NCBI GenBank assembly: GCA_029288195.1
Contig: JARFPR010000362.1
Span: 1 to 26,799, forward strand
Direction: 5' to 3'
DNA length: 26,799 nt
DNA from: Gammaproteobacteria bacterium
GTDB lineage: Bacteria; Pseudomonadota; Gammaproteobacteria; GCA-001735895
The position numbers and the translations under genes are program-made. This document shows, in pieces, positions 15,896-22,953 of the stretch (its first letter is position 1; each line of letters begins with the position of its first letter). A model generated the notes under the pieces. That model had not been told where the DNA came from, ran no database searches, and worked only from the letters and a program-made list of their open reading frames with translations.

Positions 15896-16984
15896 ATGGC
15901 TGATCCATTCAAACTACTGGTGCTACCCGGGGACGGTATCGGACCCGAAGTGGTATCGGTCGCGCTGCGGGTTTTTGAAAGAATGTGTCAGCTCGAACAG
16001 ATCGAAACCGAGATTCAACATGACTTGCTGCACGGTGCTGCCTGGGACAGGTACGGCACCTTTTGCCGCGATGAAACCGTTGTCACCGCAAAACAATCAA
16101 ATGCGCTGTTGGTCGGTGCAGTCGGTGGTGCGAAATGGGACCAGCTGCTGATACAGAGCGAAGACCCGGCTGAACGTGACGGCTTGATGCGCCTGCGCGA
16201 AGAACTCCAGGCCTATGCCTGCCTGCGCCCATCACGCGCCTACGAGTCGCTGCTGGCGCGCACCCCGTTCAAGCCGGACGTTGTTGCCGGTGCGGACATC
16301 CTGGTACTGCGTGAACTGTGTGGAGGCCTGCCCTATGGCAAGCCGCGTGGTATCGACGAACTCGAAGATGGCAGCTTCCAGGCCTACGACGCCAACTTTT
16401 ATAGCAGCGAAGAAATCAGGCGTTTCGCTGTCGTCGGATTTGAAATCGCGAGACGGCGGCGTGGCAAGGTCACTTCGATCGACAAGTCAAACGTCATGGA
16501 AAGCGGGATCCTGTGGCGGCGAATTGTCGGCGAAGTGGGGACCGACTATCCCGATATCGAACTCGAGCACCTGTACACCGATAATGCGCTCTACCAGATG
16601 ATGCAGCGTCCAACCGCGTTTGACGTGGTAATCGCCGATAACATTTTCGGTGACATTGCTTCAGACCTGGTCGCGACTTATGCAGGCTCATTGGGCATGC
16701 TACCCTCGGCTTCACTACAGGGGCTGGATTCCGGCAAACCGGCAATATACGAACCGGTACACGGCACGGCCCCCGATATCGCGGGCCAGGGAATTGCCAA
16801 TCCGATCGGCGCTATCCTTAGCGTCGCGATGTTGTTTGAATACAGCATGCAGCGCAAAGACCTGGCTCGGCGCATCGAAAGCGCCGTTGTTAAATGCCTG
16901 CAGGCGGGTGTCGTCAGTGCAGACCTCGGGGGTCAGGCCAGTACCGACCAGATCGGTGAAAAAATTCTTTCAGTTTTGGACTAG
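15896..16984 (+). CDS. Isopropylmalate dehydrogenase-like beta-decarboxylating dehydrogenase
   Basis: A 362-residue member of the isocitrate/isopropylmalate dehydrogenase family, which oxidises and decarboxylates 2-hydroxy acids of the 3-substituted malate type using NAD(P). Family features are LPGDGIGPEV at the N-terminus, substrate arginines Arg101, Arg111 and Arg139, catalytic Lys197 in IDKSNV, metal aspartates Asp229, Asp253 and Asp257 (TDNALY, FGDIASD), and YEPVHGTAPDIAG. The active-site loop departs from LeuB: GGIYFG is replaced by GGLPYG, putting Pro146 where the catalytic Tyr normally sits and Tyr147 next to it; FANLRP is YACLRP. There are no leuC, leuD or leuA genes nearby. It leads a run with a 2-oxoacid decarboxylase and an aldehyde dehydrogenase. 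A weak promoter-like pair (TTTACC 15840-15845, TATAAG 15861-15866, 15-bp spacing) lies upstream. It could still be LeuB in function, but I think a related substrate more likely. Confidence 0.82.
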   Translation: MADPFKLLVLPGDGIGPEVVSVALRVFERMCQLEQIETEIQHDLLHGAAWDRYGTFCRDETVVTAKQSNALLVGAVGGAKWDQLLIQSEDPAERDGLMRLREELQAYACLRPSRAYESLLARTPFKPDVVAGADILVLRELCGGLPYGKPRGIDELEDGSFQAYDANFYSSEEIRRFAVVGFEIARRRRGKVTSIDKSNVMESGILWRRIVGEVGTDYPDIELEHLYTDNALYQMMQRPTAFDVVIADNIFGDIASDLVATYAGSLGMLPSASLQGLDSGKPAIYEPVHGTAPDIAGQGIANPIGAILSVAMLFEYSMQRKDLARRIESAVVKCLQAGVVSADLGGQASTDQIGEKILSVLD

Positions 16985-16993
16985 AGGACGAAC

Positions 16994-18598
16994 ATGAATA
17001 GCAGTAGTGAACTCAATGTCGGTGAAGCGACGATAAAACTGCTTGAAGCATATGGCGTCGATACACTATTCGGCATACCTGGTGTGCACACGCTGGAGTT
17101 TTGCAGGGGTCTGAACCAGAGCCCTATTCAGCACGTACAGGCACGTAACGAACAGGGTGCCGGATTTATGGCCGATGGTTACGCGCGCGCTTCTGGCCGA
17201 CCCGGGGTTGCGCTGGTAATCTCCGGACCGGGCGTCACCAACGCCCTGACCGCAATTGGCCAGGCCTATGCCGACAGTATTCCGGTGTTGATGCTTTCCA
17301 GCGATGCGGCCAGTTACACGCTCGGTAAAGGCTGGGGGTGCCTGCACGAAGTTCCGAGCCTGACAGCCACCACCGCTCCGCTAACGGCATTTTCCGCAAC
17401 CGCGATGACAGCCGAAGAAGTCCCCGGCCTGATCGCGAAAGCTTTTTCGGTGTTTTCCAGCGAACGCCCGCGTCCGGTGCATATCGCAATTCCGATCGAT
17501 GTGCTGGAAATGCCGGCCGGTGGCGAATGGGAAGCCATCGAATTACCCGCGCGACCCGCACCAACGGCAAAGAAAATAGAACGCGCCTGCGAGCTCTTGC
17601 GTTCCGCGCAGCAGCCGATGATCTGTGTCGGCGGTGGTGCCTGGCTGGCCAGCGAAGCGATCACCGAGATCGCGGAAAAACTCGGCGCTGCCGTCATCGG
17701 CAGTAATGCCGGCAAGGGCATCATCGATGATTCACATCCGTTATCCCTGAGTGCCGGCACGGTGCGCGGTGAAGTCCAGCAATACCTGAAAAATGCCGAC
17801 GTCGTGCTCGCGGTCGGCACCGAGTTATCCGAAGTCGACAGCTTTGTTGAAACGCTCGAAATCAATGGCAAGATAATCCGCATCGATCTTGATTCACGCA
17901 AAATGAGTGACCTTTACCCAGCCGAGGTTGCAATCATCGGTGGCGCCAAAACAACTACCGAAGCGATTGCGCGACAACTCGGGGATGTCGATGAACGCGC
18001 GGAAACCGTCGCCGAAGTTGCCAGTTTGCGGCGGGACATACGCAACAACTTGAGTGCAAGCGAGGTCCGACACTGCAAGACTCTCGATGTTCTGCGGGCC
18101 GCTCTGCCGGCCGACACCGTCGTTATGGGAGATATCTGCCAGCTGGTTTACACGGGTTCATTTGCATTTGATGTGCCGAAGCCAAGGCTCTGGCATTACC
18201 CGGCCGGCTACTGCACGCTGGGTTGCGGCCTACCCGATGCTATTGGCGCCAAGCTCGCCTTACCGGATACACCCGTCGTCACCTTTGCCGGCGACGGCGG
18301 CTTCATGTTCACCGTGCAGGAACTGGTAACCGCAGCTGAACTCGGGCTTGCGCTGCCCATAATCCTCTGGAACAACGAGGGTTTAAAGCAAATCCAGGAC
18401 GATATGAAGCTACGTGGCATAGAGCTGGTGGGGGTCACAGGGATCAATCCGGATTTCATCGCCCTGGCACAATCCTGTGGTTGCCATGCACTCAAAATCG
18501 ACAGCGCGCAAAGTCTTACCGATGCCGTTAAAGCGGCTTTCAAGGCGGACCGCCCGACGCTGATCGAAGTGAAAGAATTCGATGCATGGCTAAATTGA
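16994..18598 (+). CDS. ThDP-dependent 2-oxoacid decarboxylase, resembling 5-guanidino-2-oxopentanoate decarboxylase (AruI)
   Basis: A 534-residue thiamine diphosphate enzyme of the acetolactate synthase/pyruvate decarboxylase superfamily. The cofactor-activating Glu53 is in RNEQGAGFMADGYAR, and the ThDP motif runs from Gly-Asp-Gly 433-435 to Asn-Asn 460-461. The three-domain order (PYR, central, PP) is complete. The N-terminal LLEAYGVDTLFGIPGVHTLE and the RPRPVHIAIPIDVL segment are close, from memory, to AruI-type 2-ketoarginine decarboxylases, which convert the 2-oxoacid made from arginine to 4-guanidinobutyraldehyde. No arginine aminotransferase or guanidinobutyrase is in the window, so the substrate is unproven; acetolactate synthase is less likely because no regulatory subunit gene is near. 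It sits nine bases after the dehydrogenase gene, with AGAGGA as ribosome-binding site, and 11 bases before the aldehyde dehydrogenase gene. Confidence 0.85.
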   Translation: MNSSSELNVGEATIKLLEAYGVDTLFGIPGVHTLEFCRGLNQSPIQHVQARNEQGAGFMADGYARASGRPGVALVISGPGVTNALTAIGQAYADSIPVLMLSSDAASYTLGKGWGCLHEVPSLTATTAPLTAFSATAMTAEEVPGLIAKAFSVFSSERPRPVHIAIPIDVLEMPAGGEWEAIELPARPAPTAKKIERACELLRSAQQPMICVGGGAWLASEAITEIAEKLGAAVIGSNAGKGIIDDSHPLSLSAGTVRGEVQQYLKNADVVLAVGTELSEVDSFVETLEINGKIIRIDLDSRKMSDLYPAEVAIIGGAKTTTEAIARQLGDVDERAETVAEVASLRRDIRNNLSASEVRHCKTLDVLRAALPADTVVMGDICQLVYTGSFAFDVPKPRLWHYPAGYCTLGCGLPDAIGAKLALPDTPVVTFAGDGGFMFTVQELVTAAELGLALPIILWNNEGLKQIQDDMKLRGIELVGVTGINPDFIALAQSCGCHALKIDSAQSLTDAVKAAFKADRPTLIEVKEFDAWLN

Positions 18599-18609
18599 GC
18601 TTCAGATAA

Positions 18610-20079
18610 ATGCAAACCTATTCTTACTACGCAGATGGAAAGTGGCTTGAACCCGCCAACGGGGAATATTTCGAAACCGAAAATCCCTACACCGGGGAGG
18701 CCTGGGCGCAAATCCCGCGTTGCAATGAAAAAGACGTCGAAATAGCGGTTCAGGCCGCTTATCGCGCCCATCACGAGGGCCCCTGGGGACGCATGAATCC
18801 GAGCGAGCGCGGAGCCATGGTGCGCCGCCTCGGGGATGCCGTCGCGAATCATGCCGATCGCCTCGCCGAAATCGAAACCCGCGATAACGGCAAACGTCGC
18901 GTTGACATTCATCCCGGGTTAACCAGCTGGCTAATCGATAGTTTTTACTACTACGCGGGTATGGCGGATAAGCTCGAGGGTTCCGTTATTCCAACCGGGC
19001 GTGATGAAATTCTGAACTACACCCGGCATGAACCTTTCGGTGTAGTCGCCGGGATAACCGCCTGGAATTCACCACTATTGATCGCGATCTGGAAACTCGC
19101 ACCGGCGCTAGCGGCCGGTAATTCGATCGTGCTCAAACCATCCGAGTTTGCTTCTGCATCGACACTGGAGCTGATGAAGGCCCTCGAAGAAGCCGATTTA
19201 CCCAGTGGTGTCATCAATACGATAACCGGGTTTGGGGCCGAGGCAGGCGAGCCATTAGTTACGCATGAACGGGTACGCAAGATAAGTTTTACCGGTTCGG
19301 TCGAAGGCGGCGCTCGCGTGGCAGGTCTTGCGGCCAGGTCGATCAAAAGCGTCACCATGGAGCTTGGTGGTAAATCACCCCAGCTGGTGTTTGATGATGC
19401 TCGCCTGGCGGACACCGTGCATGGTGTCTGCGGTGGAATTTTCCCACCGGCGGGACAAAGCTGCATCGCCGGATCACGGCTGCTATTGCAAGCCGGAATT
19501 TACGATTCCTTCGTCGAAAAACTGCTCGAGGTGGCGAAACGTGCCAAACTTGGAGATCCCAATGATCCGCATACCAGTATTGGACCGATCGCCAACAAGA
19601 TCCACTTCGACAGAGTGCTTGGCCATATCGAATGCGCCCGTCAAAGTGGCGCCACGCTCGCCTGCGGCGGCAACGCGGTAAATCCAGGCGGTGCCACCGG
19701 CTGGTTTATAGAGCCCACAATTTTTACCGATGTAACGCCGCAAATGCCGCTCGCGCGTGACGAAGTGTTTGGACCGGTTCTCGCGGTGATGCGCTTTGAC
19801 ACGGAGGAAGAGGCACTGCAAATGGCGAACGATTCAAACTTCGGTCTCGCCGCCGGTATCTGGACCGAAGACCATCGACGTGCCCTTAACCTGGCCAACC
19901 GTCTCGAGGCGGGCACGGTTTACCTCAATAACTACTTCGATGCCTGTACCCAGTCACCTGTCGGGGGTTACAAACAAAGTGGTTATGGTCGCGAAAACGG
20001 TTGGGAAGGAATGCGCGATTTCCTGCAAACCAAAAGCGTCTGGCTAAGCACCGCGCGCGAAATTCCACCTCCCTTTTGA
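18610..20079 (+). CDS. NAD(P)-dependent aldehyde dehydrogenase
   Basis: A 489-residue ALDH superfamily enzyme that oxidises an aldehyde to its carboxylate. The catalytic set is complete: Cys285 in GQSCIAGSR, general base Glu251 in MELGGK, Asn152 in TAWNSP, FTGS near 227-230 for cofactor binding, and EVFGPVL in the C-terminal half. The end, SPVGGYKQSGYGRENG, resembles betaine-aldehyde/gamma-aminobutyraldehyde-type ALDHs. Directly following a 2-oxoacid decarboxylase, it most likely takes that enzyme's aldehyde product, as a guanidinobutyraldehyde dehydrogenase would in the arginine transaminase pathway. The specific substrate cannot be read from sequence. Confidence 0.92.
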   Translation: MQTYSYYADGKWLEPANGEYFETENPYTGEAWAQIPRCNEKDVEIAVQAAYRAHHEGPWGRMNPSERGAMVRRLGDAVANHADRLAEIETRDNGKRRVDIHPGLTSWLIDSFYYYAGMADKLEGSVIPTGRDEILNYTRHEPFGVVAGITAWNSPLLIAIWKLAPALAAGNSIVLKPSEFASASTLELMKALEEADLPSGVINTITGFGAEAGEPLVTHERVRKISFTGSVEGGARVAGLAARSIKSVTMELGGKSPQLVFDDARLADTVHGVCGGIFPPAGQSCIAGSRLLLQAGIYDSFVEKLLEVAKRAKLGDPNDPHTSIGPIANKIHFDRVLGHIECARQSGATLACGGNAVNPGGATGWFIEPTIFTDVTPQMPLARDEVFGPVLAVMRFDTEEEALQMANDSNFGLAAGIWTEDHRRALNLANRLEAGTVYLNNYFDACTQSPVGGYKQSGYGRENGWEGMRDFLQTKSVWLSTAREIPPPF

Positions 20080-20098
20080 GCAGCACCCCGAGTCCAGT

Positions 20099-21820
20099 AT
20101 GAAACCCAGGCCACAGCAAACGATGCAGCGTATGTTGGCGATATCGCTGGTAGGCCTGATCGTGGGACTGATTGCGTCGTTTGCAACCATCGGTTTCGTC
20201 GAGCTGGTACATTATTTAACCGATATCCTCTACGTCAGCCCATCCAGTCGAGCGCAAATGGAAGGCGACCATCTCGGATTAATCACTATGGCCGTGCTAA
20301 CTATCGGCGGTCTGGTAGTGGGTCTTATCCTGCAATTCGGCGTAAGCGAGAATAACTCCTTCGGACCGCCCGATACAATTTACGCGGTGCAATTACATGA
20401 ACGCCTGCCACCACCCGTGGCCGGGGTAACAACTACCATAGCAGCCATGTTATCCCTGGGTTGTGGCGCTTCGGTCGGGCAGTACGGACCACTGGTATAC
20501 CTCGGCACGCTGGTGGGTCAGGTCTGCAACCGTTTGCCATTCGGGCTGCGTGATGTGCGCAACATCGCTATTGCCTGTGGCGTTGCCGCGGCAATTTCAA
20601 CGGCCTTCAACGCCCCAATCGCGGCCCTGATCTTTACTCACGAAGTTATTCTGCGTCATTACTCGCTGCGCATGTTTGCCGCGGTAACCGTTGCCAGCGC
20701 CTGCGGATATCTGGTCGCGAACGTTATTTTCGAACACCCGCCATTATTTCTGATTAGTTTTGAAAGCAGTTTTCGCGGCGTTGAGTTCTTCCTGTTTGCT
20801 ATCGAGGGTATTGCCTGCGGCGTGCTTGCTGTCGTCTTCATGAAACTACTGCAGCAGGCTGCTCAATTATCACAGCGAGTAAAAGTGCCCGCGGCCTTCA
20901 AGCCGATGGCTGCAGGTTTCGTGGTGTCGCTGGTAACCTTGCAGGTGCCGGAAGTGCTGGGTGCCGGACAGGAAGTTTTCCGCCTGGCTTCGCTAGGGGG
21001 CACCTACAGTGCCGATGCATTGCTTTTGATCCTGGTCGCAAAGCTGCTGGTTACAGTTCTTTGTATCGGTTTCGGATTTGCCGGTGGTGTCATATTTCCA
21101 GCGCTCTTGATCGGAGTCCTGTTTGGCGCCCTGTTCGCACTGTTGGTGCCTGAACTATTGCTGGATGACTATTCCGGAGTCTCGGCCTATGCAGTCTGTG
21201 GCATGGTCGCGGTAATGAGCCCGGTCATCGGAGCACCGATGACCGCCCTGCTATTCGTATTCGAGTTCACCCGCAGTTACGAGATCACGATCGCGGCAAT
21301 GGTCGCTATCGTATTTTCCAATCTGATCGCTTTCAGGTGGTATGGTCGTTCCCTCTACGATAATCAGCTCGCTACTCGAGGCATCGATCTGTCGATGGGT
21401 CGCGAGCGGGCTTACCTGATGCATCGCAAGGTGGCTGCCTTTGTGACCGAGTCACTACCCGTGGTCTCTCAAAATGCCGACCTGGGCGTTTTACGCGCGC
21501 AAATGGCGGCAAAGTCGACCTCAACCGCAGTCATTGTCGATGATGACAACCGCTACCTGGGCCACGTGTTACAGCATCAATTACAAGGACAGGATGACAA
21601 CGAGACGATTGGTTCTATCGATCTCCAACGGGGCGGTGAATTCCACGAGGCAACCAGCATCTGGGAAGCAATGGAGTTCATGCGCAGCTATATCGGGGAG
21701 GCCATCGCGGTGGTCGATCGCAGCAGCGGACAATACCTCGGTGCGGTCCCCGAGGCCGTGGTAATCAGCGCTTACCTTGATGCAGCCCAGGAATTACGTC
21801 GCGAAGAGTACGAGGTATAA
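20099..21820 (+). CDS. ClC-family anion channel/transporter with C-terminal CBS-like region, atypical filter
   Basis: A 573-residue polytopic protein with the ClC fold (about residues 10-430) and a cytoplasmic tail resembling a CBS pair (about 440-565, VAAFVTESLPVVSQNADLG and AVIVDDDNRYLGHVL). The family framework is clear (GASVGQYGPLVYLG, AFNAPIAALIFTHEV, GFGFAGGVIFPALLIG), but key residues differ from ClC-ec1. The gating Glu of GREGP is Tyr129 (GQYGP), the internal proton Glu203 position reads Val183, the GSGIP filter is SFGPP (87-91), and GIFAP is GVIFP (330-334). These changes argue against Cl-/H+ exchange and suggest an uncoupled channel or a different anion. It lies 19 bases after the ALDH gene and 3 before nadC. 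Confidence 0.88.
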   Translation: MKPRPQQTMQRMLAISLVGLIVGLIASFATIGFVELVHYLTDILYVSPSSRAQMEGDHLGLITMAVLTIGGLVVGLILQFGVSENNSFGPPDTIYAVQLHERLPPPVAGVTTTIAAMLSLGCGASVGQYGPLVYLGTLVGQVCNRLPFGLRDVRNIAIACGVAAAISTAFNAPIAALIFTHEVILRHYSLRMFAAVTVASACGYLVANVIFEHPPLFLISFESSFRGVEFFLFAIEGIACGVLAVVFMKLLQQAAQLSQRVKVPAAFKPMAAGFVVSLVTLQVPEVLGAGQEVFRLASLGGTYSADALLLILVAKLLVTVLCIGFGFAGGVIFPALLIGVLFGALFALLVPELLLDDYSGVSAYAVCGMVAVMSPVIGAPMTALLFVFEFTRSYEITIAAMVAIVFSNLIAFRWYGRSLYDNQLATRGIDLSMGRERAYLMHRKVAAFVTESLPVVSQNADLGVLRAQMAAKSTSTAVIVDDDNRYLGHVLQHQLQGQDDNETIGSIDLQRGGEFHEATSIWEAMEFMRSYIGEAIAVVDRSSGQYLGAVPEAVVISAYLDAAQELRREEYEV

Positions 21821-21823
21821 GCA

Positions 21824-22651
21824 GTGGATTTTTATCAAATGATCATTAACCAGGCCGCCAATGCGCTCGATGAAGATGTCGGCAGCGGCGATATCAGTGC
21901 AGAGTTGATCGACGCAAACACGCTACTTGAAACCGAACTGCTGGTGCGCGAGGACGCCGTGCTCTGCGGTTGCCAATGGTTCGATGAGGTTTTTCGACAA
22001 TGCGATGCCAGGATTAACATACGCTGGCACGCGCAGGACGGTGATACGGTGACCTCCAGCGCTATTATTTGCGAGGTTTCGGGTCCGGCGCGCGGTCTGC
22101 TTACCGCCGAGCGCAGCGCATTGAATTTTTTACAGACGCTCTCCGGAACCGCAACCCTGGCACGAAGCTATGTTGACAAAATAAAACACACTGACTGCAA
22201 AATTCTCGACACTCGTAAAACCCTTCCCCAGCTCCGTTACGGACAAAAGTATGCCGTGCTGTGCGGCGGCGGCAGTAATCACCGCATCGGCCTGTTCGAT
22301 GCCTTTCTGATCAAGGAAAATCACCTGGCGGCCAGCGACGGGATTGCCAATGCCGTATCACGTGCGCGCCAAATTCATCCGGACAAGTTCCTCGAGGTCG
22401 AGGTTGAAAACCTGGAGCAATTGCAACAGGCGATTGACGCCGGGGTCGACCGTGCACTGCTCGATAACTTCTCGATTCCGGCGATGATTGCTGCGGTCGA
22501 ACTCAATAATCGGCGTATCGAACTCGAAGCCTCGGGTAATATCGACCAGGATAACCTGGTCGAATACGCTGAAACCGGCGTTGACTTTATCTCCATCGGT
22601 GCACTCACCAAGAACCTGCGCGCAATCGACTTCTCGCTGCGCTATCGTTAA
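21824..22651 (+). CDS. nadC: Quinolinate phosphoribosyltransferase (nicotinate-nucleotide pyrophosphorylase, carboxylating)
   Basis: Converts quinolinate and PRPP to nicotinate mononucleotide, CO2 and pyrophosphate in de novo NAD synthesis. The 275-residue protein has LNFLQTLSGTAT, the signature ILDTRKTLPQLRYGQKYAV with CGGGSNHRIGLFDAFLIKEN, and EVEVENLEQ plus FISIGALTKN near the end. One position in the signature differs from the usual TLPGLR (Gly to Gln). The start is GTG at 21824 with GAGG upstream; an ATG five codons later is possible. It is the last gene of the 15896-22651 run, and its link to the preceding genes is probably positional. Confidence 0.96.
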   Translation: MDFYQMIINQAANALDEDVGSGDISAELIDANTLLETELLVREDAVLCGCQWFDEVFRQCDARINIRWHAQDGDTVTSSAIICEVSGPARGLLTAERSALNFLQTLSGTATLARSYVDKIKHTDCKILDTRKTLPQLRYGQKYAVLCGGGSNHRIGLFDAFLIKENHLAASDGIANAVSRARQIHPDKFLEVEVENLEQLQQAIDAGVDRALLDNFSIPAMIAAVELNNRRIELEASGNIDQDNLVEYAETGVDFISIGALTKNLRAIDFSLRYR

Positions 22652-22950
22652 GCGGGAGCCTCGTACCCAGCAGTGGTTCACCGGTGACACTGTATCGGGG
22701 CAATCCCTTCAGAACATAGCGGCCCGGACCCATGAATTCCTTTCGTATCTGATTATCCGTCGAATCTATAGTAGCCGTTGGCGAAAACAATTTCCTCGCC
22801 TCCGGCAGCTGATTTATGCTCCCTAGCGGACGAGCATTTAATCAAGAGTCGGAAATCGTTCGCTAAAAATGTTGTCATTCTTCTGCTATTATTCGTTATT
22901 CAAAAGTTACATTAAAGAATCAGTAAATTGCTGATTGTAGGAGTCCAGGC
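22652..22950. other. Intergenic region between nadC and the Na/Pi transporter gene
   Basis: About 299 bases without a convincing gene. A perfect 10-bp palindrome TCACCGGTGA lies at 22678-22687, without the T-run of a terminator. The right half (from about 22850) is AT-rich and probably holds the transporter promoter; TTGTCA at 22872-22877 is a fair -35, but no good -10 sits at 16-18 bp from it, and TATTAT at 22887-22892 is too close. A minus-strand open frame across the left part has no family resemblance I know. Confidence 0.5.
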
Positions 22951-22953
22951 ATA
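22939..22953 (+). promoter_or_regulatory. Shine-Dalgarno AGGAG and ATA initiation codon of the Na/Pi transporter gene
   Basis: AGGAG at 22939-22943 is followed by seven bases and then ATA at 22951-22953. No ATG, GTG or TTG lies in frame between the upstream in-frame stop (TAA, 22924-22926) and TTG 23002. Starting at 23002 would remove most of the first membrane helix and leave the ribosome-binding site about 60 bases away. The site therefore points to ATA as the start codon. Confidence 0.6.

Noticed and set aside
15896..16984. Plain annotation as leuB of leucine biosynthesis
   Set aside because: The catalytic loop departs from LeuB and the neighbours are catabolic-type enzymes rather than leuA/leuC/leuD; a LeuB role is possible but not asserted.
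16994..18598. Acetolactate synthase large subunit
   Set aside because: No small regulatory subunit gene or ilv neighbours, and the N-terminal half looks much more like AruI-type decarboxylases.
22605..22850. Minus-strand open frame (reading LFSPTATIDSTDNQ...) between nadC and the transporter gene
   Set aside because: No ATG at a sensible position, overlap with the nadC 3' end and no family I recognise. It might be a gene remnant but cannot be supported.
22872..22892. Sigma-70 promoter from TTGTCA plus TATTAT
   Set aside because: The boxes are separated by only nine bases, far short of the 16-18 needed.
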